A program made the translations under genes and the position numbers. Source: Oidiodendron maius Zn (taxonomy: Eukaryota; Ascomycota; Leotiomycetes; Myxotrichaceae). Taken from it: a stretch of 64,000 nt of DNA. The stretch covers positions 868,001 to 932,000 of the forward strand of contig KN832871.1 in NCBI GenBank assembly GCA_000827325.1, given 5' to 3'. Positions within the stretch are counted from its first letter, which is position 1; every line of letters starts with the position of its first letter. Below are positions 1-10,478 of this stretch, in pieces. The notes beneath the pieces are model-generated. The model searched no databases. It saw nothing but the letters and a program-made list of their open reading frames with translations, and was not told the DNA's origin.

Positions 1-1826
1 ACTGGACAAAGCATTTCATTGATGGCGGTGCTTTCATATAAGCATACTCAAGACCAGCAACAGATGCAAGATTTCAGATGTACCGAGAAACATATATGCT
101 CGGGTCTGAATTGCGATCTGGACGTTGTTGGGCCGGATCACACCATCGGGTCTATTTAATGCAGCAGGACAGTTTAGTGGCTGCCCATAACATGGTGCGG
201 CATTACAGATTAGGTGCTGAGCAATGGCCGCATACATCATACTCGAGGGATGCGACGAGGAAGAGATCCGTGAAATAGGCTGAAATTTTACATGCATCTT
301 CTGTAGGAAGGGGTATATAATTCGATCAAGAATTGGGCCAAACACGAGAATGGTGATAGGTCCGAAGTTCCGTATCAGGTCGTTTGGCACTCCGTGGCCA
401 CTCACAAAGTTGTTCGAGAACGGAGAATAAATAACCCTTTACAAATTTGATTTTATCCCCAACACTGGACTTGCCACTTATCAGTATACTGGATAGAATA
501 TGAAGACTCAGCAAGCAAATAGTGCCCGTTTAAGTACATCAATGAAATGGTCATCCCAAGGCACGACAGCTTTCTGACCACTCTTCAGTGTGTGAAGGCT
601 TTCCGGCATTCATGTTCCTATACGAATCATAACCCAATGGATTTGAAGGTATTAGTAATGATCGATCCTTGTGGAGGTCGCGCGATGTAGAACTTCCGTC
701 CAAGGACGAGCACAGTGAATCCAACTAGGAAGACGAAAAGACACAGCAGGAATGCCGACCAGAAACCTACATCCCTTTCCATATAAGGAACCGCGAGAAG
801 TGAAAGAGATTCAATGTTAATGCAGTAGTAGAATATCATATAAATAGGCTGGATTGTGACGACTATTACAGATTAACAAGACGGACTTAGCAGTTGGCTC
901 TTGGCGACATAGCTGGGTCAACAATCACGCGCTCGCATGACTTGAGAGTTTTGATAGCCATTCGATTTTGGGTATACTGATCGGCAATCAGTGGGTTGAC
1001 ATTGGCCTTGATACCACCAGTTCCAGACCGATAATCAAGATGGCAGCAATGAAGCCTCCAAAACCGGCCCCGTTGTTTATCGCCACAGGAAGCAATGTAA
1101 GGAGTAGAATCAAGAGGCCGACGATGTAAATGCCTGCGAATACTACAATGGTTTTATGCTTTCCGAGACACTGGCCGACCACGACTGCTCCACTGATGGG
1201 AGAAACTGACTAGGAATTAGCGCTGTCACAATTCGAAAATTATTCATCTTTCCTATAACACTATAATAAGACAACCAGCGAGAGCCTAGTAGCAGGTTTG
1301 TGTTTCATCTCTTCATAGACATCAGCAGAATCTATTGGTTGTCTTGTTTAGCAACATGGTATTCATACCCAATTCGCCACGACCAAGACTTCCTTCCAGT
1401 GGTCGCTAGATATAGTTCTGGAACAGACCATGACATCCGTAGAACGTAAAACGCTCTCAGAGTTCGATGATAGCGACGAGCTATGTTGATATTGGAAGAT
1501 GCTCGGCCACTGAAATTACAATCAGTATAACGTCGTTCGGGGCCTGGTACAATGTTACCTCTTTAGAGCCTTTGCCTCTCGTCCGTGGTAGGCTTTTCAT
1601 CATCACTTGCCTCCAAGTTGGGACTGACGATTTGGATGTTGTCACGGCCTCCTTCGCCCTTTCCAATGGGGGATATCCGGGCCGTTATAATATTTCGCTC
1701 GTCATTAGGTAGTCTCTTCTGAGTTATTACCACATTCATATGGTGGTGTTTGCGGCCAACACCAGATCTACAATAGTGATGCCTTCCGTAGCTTGGTCTA
1801 TTGTGCTGCCAGCAGTTTCCCACCAC
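1..1826 (-). pseudogene. Broken PTR2/POT-family peptide transporter, 3' end outside window
   Basis: Reverse-strand pieces match the proton-coupled oligopeptide transporter family in the right order. An early helix piece resembling ELCERFTYYG lies near 1440-1500. A GAGFGGFIAAILIIGL segment followed by a TGGIKANVNPLIADQY-like stretch lies near 970-1180. The piece SLSLLA...GFWSAFLL...VLGRKFYIARPPQGS lies at 630-840, and FGPILDRIIYPFLQK...IAIQTRAYMFLGTSEI at 34-405. The pieces fall in different frames. A stop replaces the expected Cys in the ERFTFYG block, one base is missing inside GLGTGGIK near 1020, and the frame shifts again near 60, after which ASVAGLEYAYMKAPPSMK reads in another frame. Some breaks between pieces are introns, but these three are not. 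The N-terminal start is unclear (about 1670-1826). This is a host nutrient-uptake gene that has died. Confidence 0.85.
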
Positions 1827-2680
1827 AGGTGCAGTAACATTGGTAGCAGGACACGCTAAGCCAAACCAGGAGTGCTACGGGTAGTTGGAGATGCTGCAGC
1901 TTCTCTCGTTAACTCCTTGGCGACTCTTTTGAAGGCCATTGGCTTGGATCGGATGGCTGCCCAGTTACAGTATCTGGCAGATCTAAGTCAGTGGATGGCT
2001 CTGCTGTCCGGCTCGGATACGTACCGTACGTAAACTCGAAAAACTCTAACTGCCAAGGAGAATCGGCAAAAGAGTGACGATTGCCCAGAGCTAACCATCT
2101 TCTGAAAAGATCGGGCTCTCACGGCGTTTCAATAATTTACATAACAGGGTGTCTGACATGCGCATGCTCGTGTTGATTACTCTTGCGTGTACATGACCGT
2201 AGCTAGAGCAAGAAAACTCGAAACAAGGAATAGCGATTGGCAGAGATCAAGTTCGAATTTTGAAACCCCTCTGAAGTGATTTCTGATTTTTGTGAAGAAC
2301 CTTGACTGCTGTCCCAATTCAAAATTTGCCGACAGTCACCATTCTGATGTGCCGGAACACGCCTGAATAGACGTGTTAACACGTATGGCGTTTATTTTCT
2401 TGTTACCACATACGTATCTTTCTACCCCTAGAGGAATGCACTCTGTGAATCACCCGGAAAATAGCCCGTAACGCGATCATGACATTGGCAATAGATGCAC
2501 GCCGGACAGATATGGCCAGATCCCCGAGCTGACACAAATCTCAAGCGAAGATATGGTGTAGCATCGACATAGAATATACATGTCAAGAGAGGCCGAGACT
2601 TCTCGCACTAGATATTTTGCGAAGGATAAGTGATCGGAGCGAAAACGAGATTCTCGAGCTCAAGCTTGGAGGCGTGTTAA
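1827..2680. other. Intergenic, with one protein-like open stretch
   Basis: No complete gene is seen. On the + strand 1869-2030 is open for 54 codons before TAA. It reads like real protein (Leu/Ala-rich, e.g. SLVNSLATLLKAIGLDRMAA, then LADLSQWMALL) but has no start codon or recognisable family. It may be an exon or a gene remnant. The remainder is AT-rich with nothing recognised. Confidence 0.3.
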
Positions 2681-3397
2681 ATGTGTAACACAGTCCAAGC
2701 CTCTGCCTGCACAACAACTGAGATCGAGGACCTGGCGCAAGACATTTTCTCCGCGACGGAGAAGTGCAAGAAGGAGACTCTAGCTTGGACTAAACAGATG
2801 CTGCGTCCCATTACTGGAAAGCATGCTTCTCAAGATTTTGAGCAAACCACGTCGGTGACAAGCTATTTGATGGCCAACTCGGCCATTGCACCTGGTTCCT
2901 GACTAACGTTTTAGATGCCCAAGAGCCAAAAGAACTAACTCATTTAACCTCGAGATGTGTAAGTTGGTTTGCGTACTCCCAGACAGAGTATATTCTCCGG
3001 TCAAATGGGATATCAACATTGCTGGTATGTTCGAACTCTTCAACCCTGCATTGCTCGTTCCTTGATCCAGGCGTATTCATATTCATTTCCCATCTATGAG
3101 CCTCAGCTTAGACCATTGCGCGTAATTTTTTTCTTGGTTGCAGCTGAATGCAGGACGACAAATCCATACCTGACGCTGATGAAGACGAAGGAATCCCGAG
3201 GCAGACGAAAGCTAAAAGATACCCAAGGGAAGCTAAGTGATGCTAGGGAAGCTATGCCATCTCGGCCTAAACGTTTGCTAAGTTTCCTTGTAACAATGGG
3301 GGTGGTACGAAGTACGACTCCAAAAGTCCTGGCACACGCTAGCAGGGAAGCGTTCTCTGGGCGGTCGCCTAGCAACCAGAGCCTACTGAAAAGTTAG
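2681..3397 (+). other. Unidentified ORF fragments
   Basis: Two short open frames lie in tandem: 2681-2902 (73 codons; a helical-looking segment AQDIFSATEKCKKETLAWTK) and 2969-3397 (142 codons, basic, KTKESRGRRKLKDTQGK). Neither matches a family I recognise. The second runs into the left arm of the inverted repeat at 3306, so its last 30 codons are repeat-derived. These may be remnants of one gene or chance frames. Confidence 0.2.
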
Positions 3398-3398
3398 T
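3306..3398 (+). repeat. 93-bp perfect inverted repeat, left arm
   Basis: This segment is the exact reverse complement of 3860-3952. Immediately inside the arms the match continues imperfectly for about 9 bases and then ends; outside 3306 and 3952 similarity stops at once. It could be a foldback or inverted duplication, or two opposed ends of a transposon. There is no transposase to decide. Confidence 0.9.
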
Positions 3399-3473
3399 AA
3401 GTAACAGTGATCGCTACGGGCTATAGGCGCTGTAAAATTAGGGGATGTGAGCCTGTAACTCACTAACTTTTCA

Positions 3474-3836
3474 NNNNNNNNNNNNNNNNNNNNNNNNNNN
3501 NNNNNNNNNNNNNNNNNNNNNNNNNNNNNNNNNNNNNNNNNNNNNNNNNNNNNNNNNNNNNNNNNNNNNNNNNNNNNNNNNNNNNNNNNNNNNNNNNNNN
3601 NNNNNNNNNNNNNNNNNNNNNNNNNNNNNNNNNNNNNNNNNNNNNNNNNNNNNNNNNNNNNNNNNNNNNNNNNNNNNNNNNNNNNNNNNNNNNNNNNNNN
3701 NNNNNNNNNNNNNNNNNNNNNNNNNNNNNNNNNNNNNNNNNNNNNNNNNNNNNNNNNNNNNNNNNNNNNNNNNNNNNNNNNNNNNNNNNNNNNNNNNNNN
3801 NNNNNNNNNNNNNNNNNNNNNNNNNNNNNNNNNNNN
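3474..3836. other. Assembly gap (363 N) with identical flanks
   Basis: The 35 bases before the gap (3439-3473) are identical to the 35 bases after it (3837-3871). The simplest reading is that two contigs overlap by 35 bp and the true gap is absent. The inverted-repeat arms would then enclose a loop of only about 63 bp. Confidence 0.85.
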
Positions 3837-3859
3837 TAGGGGATGTGAGCCTGTAACTC

Positions 3860-3952
3860 ACTAACTTTTCAGTAGGCTCTGGTTGCTAGGCGACCGCCCA
3901 GAGAACGCTTCCCTGCTAGCGTGTGCCAGGACTTTTGGAGTCGTACTTCGTA
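3860..3952 (-). repeat. 93-bp perfect inverted repeat, right arm
   Basis: Exact reverse complement of 3306-3398. A shorter inverted pair lies around it: TTAGGGGAT at 3438-3446 and ATCCCCTAA at 3982-3990. This may be chance or may mark the ends of a small non-autonomous element. Confidence 0.9.
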
Positions 3953-4756
3953 ATTTGATACCCTATAACCGAGACTACTTTATCCCCTAAATTTATGTCT
4001 TAGGCATGATCTACTGTAGGTATTGTCTCAGAACTTATGGACCTCCCACTCGAATGCCTTGGCCACTTTCCTTAAACAGGCTGCTGCGTCCACAAGACAC
4101 GGCAGTTCGGGACGTGTTGACCCAGCATCCACCACCCTGCTGAACCCAAGCCACTGGTCAAGACTGTGGGGACTGGCGGGAGATTTGTCCTGAAGGGAAA
4201 TTTCCGCGAACCCACCACGGAGTAAGCATATTTTAGCCCAGCCCTGCATTAACATACCTCCTCCAACTCGTCCCATCTTCGGCGAGCTCGGCATCGCACT
4301 CTCCCAGGAGATTACGGCGAGGCACCAGGCCCCGAGGATTCGCTGGCCGTCTCAGTCCTGAAGTAGGATGTGGAAGATCACCTACGCCAGTCAGCCTTTG
4401 ATGTACTCCGGAAACGCTATGGCTAAGGTGCAGAAGCCAATCGCAATGGATTAGCATGGCTGAAGAAGAAGAAGCACCCACCCCGTCAGATCTCGACGGC
4501 TGGCGAGTTTCTGGGACACGAGGTGCGGGAAGATATTCAGGGAGGCGGCGGCCCGCCGATCTTGACCTGATGGCGTTCAGCGGAGTACGTAAGATTGCCT
4601 AAGCGTACGCCGCCGAGATCAGGGTTGGCAGATACTTGGCGAGAATCACTGGAACTGGGGAGAAGAACGACGCCTACTGTTTTGCGTTGCGGTTTGCGTC
4701 GCGTGCTTTCGTACCTTGTATGCCGTTTCTATTAAATTGGGGTGACTATTCTTTAC
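3953..4756. other. Intergenic, nothing recognised
   Basis: About 800 bp between the inverted repeat and the 3' end of the SAT4-like gene. Short overlapping open frames on the minus strand (4028-4481) show no family resemblance and no consistent exon structure. Confidence 0.4.
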
Positions 4757-6272
4757 TCATCCTGCCCCCTCCTCCCGGGGTTCATGCTCAACGCTAAAGT
4801 CGGTCCTCATGTAGATGCTCCCCGCTGTGTTCAGGTGCTCGTCGCTACCTCCCTCTGTGCGCCACTGATCCTCAGTGGTGGTGTTCTTCCCGCTCCCAGG
4901 CCCCTCCGCATGGACACTGCTTTGACCTCCCATCGAAGGTGCATGACTGGACTTCCGACGGTAGATATTGCGCAGCGAGTAAGGACTGCGTTCCACGCCT
5001 TGTCTCTGGCTTGACGACACGTGGGAGGTCTTGTCCAAGACAGACCGGAAGAGAGGGGCGAGAGCAGGGATGCAGCCCACGATGATCCCTAGATTATTCT
5101 CCACCATCGACCACATAATCAGTTTCGAGCTGTCAAGGTAGTCTGATAGGGATTTGATGGTGAGGATCCGGATGATCTGGATGACTGTGATGAAGATGCC
5201 GAGCGAGAAGATGCCTAATAGAATGGCTTTCTTTCGCCGTGGTAGCTTGGCCCGGAGAAGCATCGGGAATGGTGTGCACATTCTTCAAGGGAGACGACGT
5301 CAGAATGAGTATTGGCGAAGGGGAAGAGAGAGAATAGCGACCTACATAATAACATCAAACACTATAGTAAGAGACGCCATACTCGTATAGAATGGCACTG
5401 CCACAAGGCAGGATCCCCAAGTAATAGCAGGATCCCACTGCTTTGCCACCTAAGATTGATATGTCAGTTTATACAGTCCACTGATATCGAAATAAGAACT
5501 TACGGGGTGACAAAGATTAATCTGGACAATCAGGAAGCAAAAGTGAAAACATGTGCAGGCTATAGCGATCATGATAATTGCGATGCGGTAGTTCCTGTCC
5601 ACAGCAATTCGCAAGAACATGAAGAGCACGCTAAGCTTGAAGCCCAAGATGCTAGTGATATAGCTGTAGGGTCGGGAATTAGTCCATTTATTCGGGTCAT
5701 CGCTACTGAGATGGAATTTATTTCAGGACGCACTCACAAGGGAGCGCCGCAGTACTGAAGCTAAGAAACAGATCAGCCTAGGCGCTGTGGGTTGGTCGCG
5801 CAGAACTCACCAGTCCAAACGGCTTCACATTCTGGTCCGGCATGGCTGAGAGCCGCTGAAGACCAAGTCCATATTTTGTCTCTGCCATCCTGTTTAGACT
5901 TGCAGGTTGTATATCAAGGCGGGACGAGGGACTCACGAACAACGCTGATCACCATAAATCCAAGGGACATGAACTTCCAACGAAATCAGGGAAAAGTTTG
6001 CAAATCTATTCGAATGGAACGTACCCAGGTGAAAGACATGAGCCAGTCATCTAAAATTGCTAGTTAGATATTTCTTCTCAATCTGTGAGATATGGGGGGA
6101 AAGGGCAAGGGAAAAACTCACCGATCCCAACTGCTTTGACAACCCATCCTCGCACGTACATGCGAAGGCAAACCACAATTAGAGACAATGTCGTGAGCGC
6201 GATGCCTACCGCCGCAATAGTCGGGCCCGAAGTAGTGGCATCTGGGCTGTCAGTGTTGAAGGTCCAGCCCAT
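4757..6272 (-). CDS. SAT4/PTH11-like integral membrane protein (fungal rhodopsin-like domain)
   Basis: Predicted 369-residue, seven-helix plasma-membrane protein of the fungal SAT4 family, whose PTH11-like members are GPCR-like sensors. Eight exons on the minus strand: 6272-6122, 6050-6025, 5973-5933, 5889-5811, 5760-5738, 5663-5504, 5449-5346, 5282-4757. The order of family features is right: an N-terminal helix ending RMYVRGW, IDDWLMSFTW, MAETKYGLG, a QYCGAP-like turn, LGFKLSVLFMFLRI, and a final helix pair around KKAILLGIFSLGIFITVIQI. The last about 90 residues are a polar Ser-rich tail. Two exons are tiny (26 and 23 nt). The third donor (GA|GTCCCT) is non-consensus; the obvious GTGAGT four bases earlier would break the frame, so a lesion there is possible. 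The start is the first ATG before a helix (MGWTFN). Ligand and pathway cannot be inferred. Confidence 0.8.
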
Positions 6273-6658
6273 TGCAAAGGCTGACCGCGAAAGCAACAAG
6301 ACATCAACGACGACAGAATCATAGTCCTGGCGGAGAGGGGGCGCGCGGGTGCGTGGGCACGGTACGGTATATACAACGGAGCTCGCAGGGACCGGGTCAA
6401 AGCGATGGCGATTGCTGATGAGAGACGCCTGAATCTCGCAGGGCGGGCGATCTACAGGAGTGGAAGATGAGCACCACAATGTCGGCAAGGATTCCGGTGG
6501 GCCTTGCGTCGGTTCATTGCCGTTCTTGGCAAGTCTTCCGGTCGTCGCGGGACGCCGTTTGGGACCCTCGGTCAAGGTTCCGGAGCATGGACAGTGGAAT
6601 ATTGATACATGTGCAAAGTACAGTACAGTACATGGGTTTCTTGCGATCTACAGCGCAT

Positions 6659-6689
6659 GTAAGTTACAGCGCGGGTAAGTTACAGCGCG
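6659..6689 (+). repeat. Short tandem repeat (15-16 bp unit, two copies)
   Basis: GTAAGTTACAGCGCG occurs at 6659-6673 and again at 6675-6689, with a partial copy just upstream. It sits between the start of the SAT4-like gene and the stop of the oxidase gene; the rest of 6273-6766 shows no gene. Confidence 0.7.
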
Positions 6690-6766
6690 TGTCTGTGTGC
6701 AACGGTATGTGGCATATATGGTACTACAGCATATTCAAAATGCCCCAATCCCATCATTCCGACCGT

Positions 6767-8603
6767 TCACGCGGCGCACATGCGCCCGTTGGCCGCCACC
6801 GTCCAGTACTCGCTTCCTACACTCTTGATCGCATAGAATAAGTGGTTCGGATCCCACTTGTTCTTGATGCTCAGTAGCTTCTGGTAATTGCCCCCGAAGA
6901 ACACGTCCTGGAAGTTCGGCTGCCGGAAGTCGGCCTCGTTCATATATGCTCCACTCCCCGGCGTCACGGCCTCGATCTGCGGCATGATCGAGTCCGTCAT
7001 CTTGTCCTGCAGCGCGATCATGTCGGCCCATGGTGCTGTGAAGTTCCAGGGCGTGGTCAGCGTCGCGTGGACAATGGCGGTTCTCCAGGCTGGGAGGACC
7101 GCGTTGGAGACAATCTTTGCCGGCGCCGACACGTCGGTGCCGACGCCGATGAAGAGCACACCGTTCTCGGTGATATTGCGACAGGTCGCCGTGAAGGCGG
7201 TGTTATTGGCAAGGACGGTAGAGCGTGGAATCAACCGCCCACCGTACTGAGCAATGCCGACCTGGATGTTGCCATAGGGAAGCGGGCCGAAGTAGGTGTT
7301 GTAGTGCTCCGTATATGTTGCTGACTGCGAGTAGGAGACGGTGTATGTGATATTGAGATTATCCAGGGCCGTTATAAAGTCACTCAAAGTCGCTTGGACT
7401 TGGGTGGAGGTCATGTTGTATCCTGTCAACGGCGCAATTTGGAAAAAGGCGTTGCTGAAATAGTAGACAACCATCGCGCCTGCATCAACCATGGCAGGGA
7501 GGAGGGCGTGGAACTTTCCAATCGCAGCATAAAAATTGTCGGCGGTGGTCGTGTCAGCGTTGAAGATGAGTGACGCACCACTAACTGTGGTATCTGGATA
7601 GGCCTTCACAGTCATGGAGACCACAACCCCATAAGTGCCTCCGCCTCCTCCACTCAGTGCCCAATACAGATCGGAATTTTCAGTTCGGGAGGCAGTTACT
7701 GTTTTGCCAGCTGCTGTCACCACTTCGAAGGAGAGGGTTTGGTCAGCACCGAGACCGAAGGCGGTACTCAGGGCAGAGTGGCCGCCGCCTTGCGTATACC
7801 CTCCTGCAACGCCAACAGTTGGGCATTCGCCTTCAAGGACGACAAGCCCTTTGGCAGCAGCGGCTGCCATAGCCTCGAAACCTTGAACGCCAGCACCCAT
7901 CTGGAGCGCTGGCCCAGAATAGTATGAATCATGCCAAGTCAAGACCTCGGTGGACTTGAGATGATGTGTCCATACAGATAGGGCGCCGGCGCCTGTTGAT
8001 TTCCCAAAGTAACTGATCTGCCATTAGCACCGATTATTACCAGTAGCGGGTAAGTATTTGCTAAACATACTCGTGGCCAGTGTTTCGAATGATGAACCGC
8101 AAGTTGTTAGCTTGGGCAAAGCTGACTGCCGCCGCGATATCGCTTGGCCCTGTGGCGTTTACTGCATAGATCACGTAGTTTCCAAGCAGACATGGCTGCG
8201 ACGTTGGGGTCCAAGGATCACAGCTCTGGTTTGCAAAATATGGTGCCATGACGGACGAAGATGACTGCATACTACAATATTTCTCTCAGCACCCCAATCC
8301 AAGCTGTGTTATATGAGGGAGCAACCGGTAGGGACAGACGTACTGCAGCGGAGGTTCAAGCCATTGGCTCTGCAAAGAGGCACATTCTGCAGAGACAAAG
8401 GTTGGATCGTGGCACGGCGAACCAAGTGGCACCGTCGCCACAAGGCGACCCCCAACGGTGGAATTGAATTTCTTCCAATTAGCTACAGACGGCCAACCTG
8501 CGTCGCTCGGAAGATATCGACAAGATGAGGACGCCGTGGCAGCTACAGGCCTAGTCTCAAGCAGTAACGCCAGCACCAAGGGCAGGACACTAGAAATCTT
8601 CAT
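6767..8603 (-). CDS. Secreted FAD-linked oxidoreductase (BBE-like)
   Basis: A 568-residue member of the FAD_binding_4/BBE (berberine-bridge-like) oxidases, which oxidise sugars, alcohols or secondary metabolites with O2. Exons: 8603-8344, 8271-8071, 8012-6767, with GTACGT and GTATGT donors. The protein starts with a clear signal peptide (MKISSVLPLVLALLL...VAATA). The FAD domain has RNTGHDYFGKSTGAGA, where His is the usual 8-alpha attachment residue, and GECPTVGVAGGYTQGGGHS, where Cys is the usual 6-S attachment residue, so flavin is probably bicovalently bound. The C-terminal BBE segment (NYQKLLSIKNKWDPNHLFYA) is intact and length is normal. In fungi such enzymes often sit in metabolite clusters; here the neighbours are dead transporter and oxidase genes and a receptor-like gene. 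The substrate is unknown. Confidence 0.93.
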
Positions 8604-9043
8604 GGTTATTCTTGTCGACTCAGCAGCGGCTTCCCCTCAGTACAGGACCGTACAGTATGGTTGCGCAGCTCGACAGGAACGCGGACCCGCCTGAGCTTGG
8701 AGCAGGCCATCGGGTACTTATATCCGGAGTAATTGCCCATCGCATCAAAGCGTACGGGGAGAAGAACGCGCCATTTGTCCCTACCCGAGTAGCATTCCAA
8801 GGTCAAAGCCCGCCGCTCACCGCGCCGCCCCGCATTTCATGTCTTCTCGGCGAGGTGCAGGGAAGATGATGCATGAAGAGGAAATTACCATCAAGTTGGC
8901 GGCACGTGGCGCCGGTGTCAGAAATGTCTTGGCCCTGACCCTGGTGCTGAGCTCCGTGCCTGGAGATTCACATATTTTTATAGGCAGATAATCATCATCT
9001 TATCCTGCATATCCTACATATACTTTATATCTCCTAAGCATTC
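8604..9043. other. Intergenic, probable oxidase promoter
   Basis: 440 bp upstream of the minus-strand oxidase start and before the amine-oxidase stub. No gene or clear regulatory motif was recognised. Confidence 0.4.
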
Positions 9044-9300
9044 ATGAAGAAGCCTTTTCCTTAAAAGAATATTGCCATCGTTGGGAGTGGAGGCGCAGGT
9101 CTCGCTGCTCTTTGGGCTTTAGGACACCGCAAACACAGGCTCTCTTTATAGGAAGCAAACTCTCAGCTTGGAGGTCACGACCATGCAGTACGTTTTAAAA
9201 ATGAGGCCACTGGCAAAAGTTGTGTTGTAGACCTTTATGATCCTCAATACAACTATTTATCGTTCGTTTACGTATGCCTTGGCATCTAAGCAAAGGCTTG
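9044..9300 (+). pseudogene. 5' stub of FAD-dependent amine oxidase
   Basis: From ATG 9044 a single frame reads KNIAIVGSGGAGLAALWAL, the dinucleotide-binding fold of flavin amine oxidases. EANSQLGGHDHAVRF then corresponds to the usual LYEAxxRLGGHxxTV block, and VVDLYDPQYNYLS to the VDTGF..YP.Y region. Two in-frame stops (TAA just before KNIAIV, TAG at the position of the usual Tyr before EAN) break it. Everything after the first about 80 residues is missing, replaced within about 40 bp by the transporter remnant. It is a dead host gene fragment. Confidence 0.75.
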
Positions 9301-9336
9301 AGCACTATATGACTTGGTTGTTTGGTAAAATGCGGA

Positions 9337-10478
9337 AACCGTGGCGGTCTTCGGTGCTATGGCACCCATTTGTGTCGCCGGCGGTGGGATATTTGAAGGT
9401 TTCCTTTGTACAAATTACACCGCGGAAATGGCTTTTCTTTTTCTTGTTCGTGAAATTCTCCCTAGTATCTGAACTCCTGTGACATACCCTAGAGCGATTT
9501 TGGGAGCCCTCCTCTTCACGACTTCTGCGTTCGTTGTCCCTAGAGAACTCGGACTCGTTGACAACAACGGATCAATTGATAACACTTGTGCTTGCCTTAG
9601 GGTTGGTGGTCTAATCCTCTTCAACTTTTTTTTGAAAATGAGTCTCATTTTAATCTCGGTAAGTTAATTGCAGCTAACACCATATTCAGCAGCCAGACAC
9701 CAGCAGAAAGATTTAAGGAGAACTACGAATATGCTCTTCTAGTTGTATCAATCCTTCACTTTGTTTTATTTGTCCCACGGGAATGGAAATTCGCCAACCA
9801 ACCTATCCTGCCCTTACTATCTGGTTGCTCCATTATTCGGATTTATTATTCTTGTATCAGTCTTTGCAGTTATGGCCGTTGGAAAACTGCTCTGATACAT
9901 CACCTTCTATAACCAAGTTCTCCGACACCCTACCATTTGTGCAATTTCTGCAACATATGCACGCTTGCTATCATGGGAGCTGTAGCAGCATTTGCAAATT
10001 CTTACGCCATTCTCTGAACACCTGCTCAACACATACTGGCCATTGGCATCGCTGCGTCGTGCGTTGCCTGTATTTTGGTCGCTACTGCAACGGCCCAGCA
10101 GATATGCCGGGCATAGATATTATCGGCACAGATTTTTATGTCATTTAGGCCAGACTTTATTTTCATGGCAACTCAGGTCACTGCAAGCAATACGGTGAGA
10201 CGAGACCGACAAGGCATTGCTGGGTCGCTAATTGGAACGGTTCTGTCTTATAGCCTCAACACAAGCGTGGGATTTCGGGTACCATAGAAGCTTAAACTAG
10301 GGATAATGGTCAGAATATTCTCAAGGGACATCGTAACGCCTTATACTTCGGCATTGGACTATCTGGCTTAGCAACCGCCATTGCCCTTGCGTTGGTTCGA
10401 GTGCGTATGGATGAGAGAGAAGGCTGGGATGAGATTGATACTCCAGCACCACCCTCGCGAGGCCACCACAAAGTCTGA
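9337..10478 (+). pseudogene. 3' half of an MFS transporter (drug:H+ antiporter type)
   Basis: Across several frames the order matches the second half of fungal 14-helix MFS exporters. The blocks are TVAVFGAMAPI with a Gly-rich turn, ITPRKWLFFFL, PRAILGALLFTTSAFVVPRE, GGLILFNF, ILHFVLFVPREWKFANQPIL, a VLRHPTICAISATYA-like block, SNTVRRDRQGIAGSLIG, and RNALYFGIGLSGLATAIA followed by VRVRMDEREGW. The first about 200 residues are absent and the frame changes many times, so the gene is dead. It would have pumped a small molecule; combined with the neighbouring oxidases this suggests a decayed metabolite cluster. Confidence 0.85.

Noticed and set aside
3463-3861. Open frame across the N gap
   Set aside because: It is almost entirely unknown bases; meaningless.
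3306-3952. Calling the inverted repeat a complete transposon
   Set aside because: No transposase, no target-site duplication and an unresolved gap; only the repeat itself is supported.
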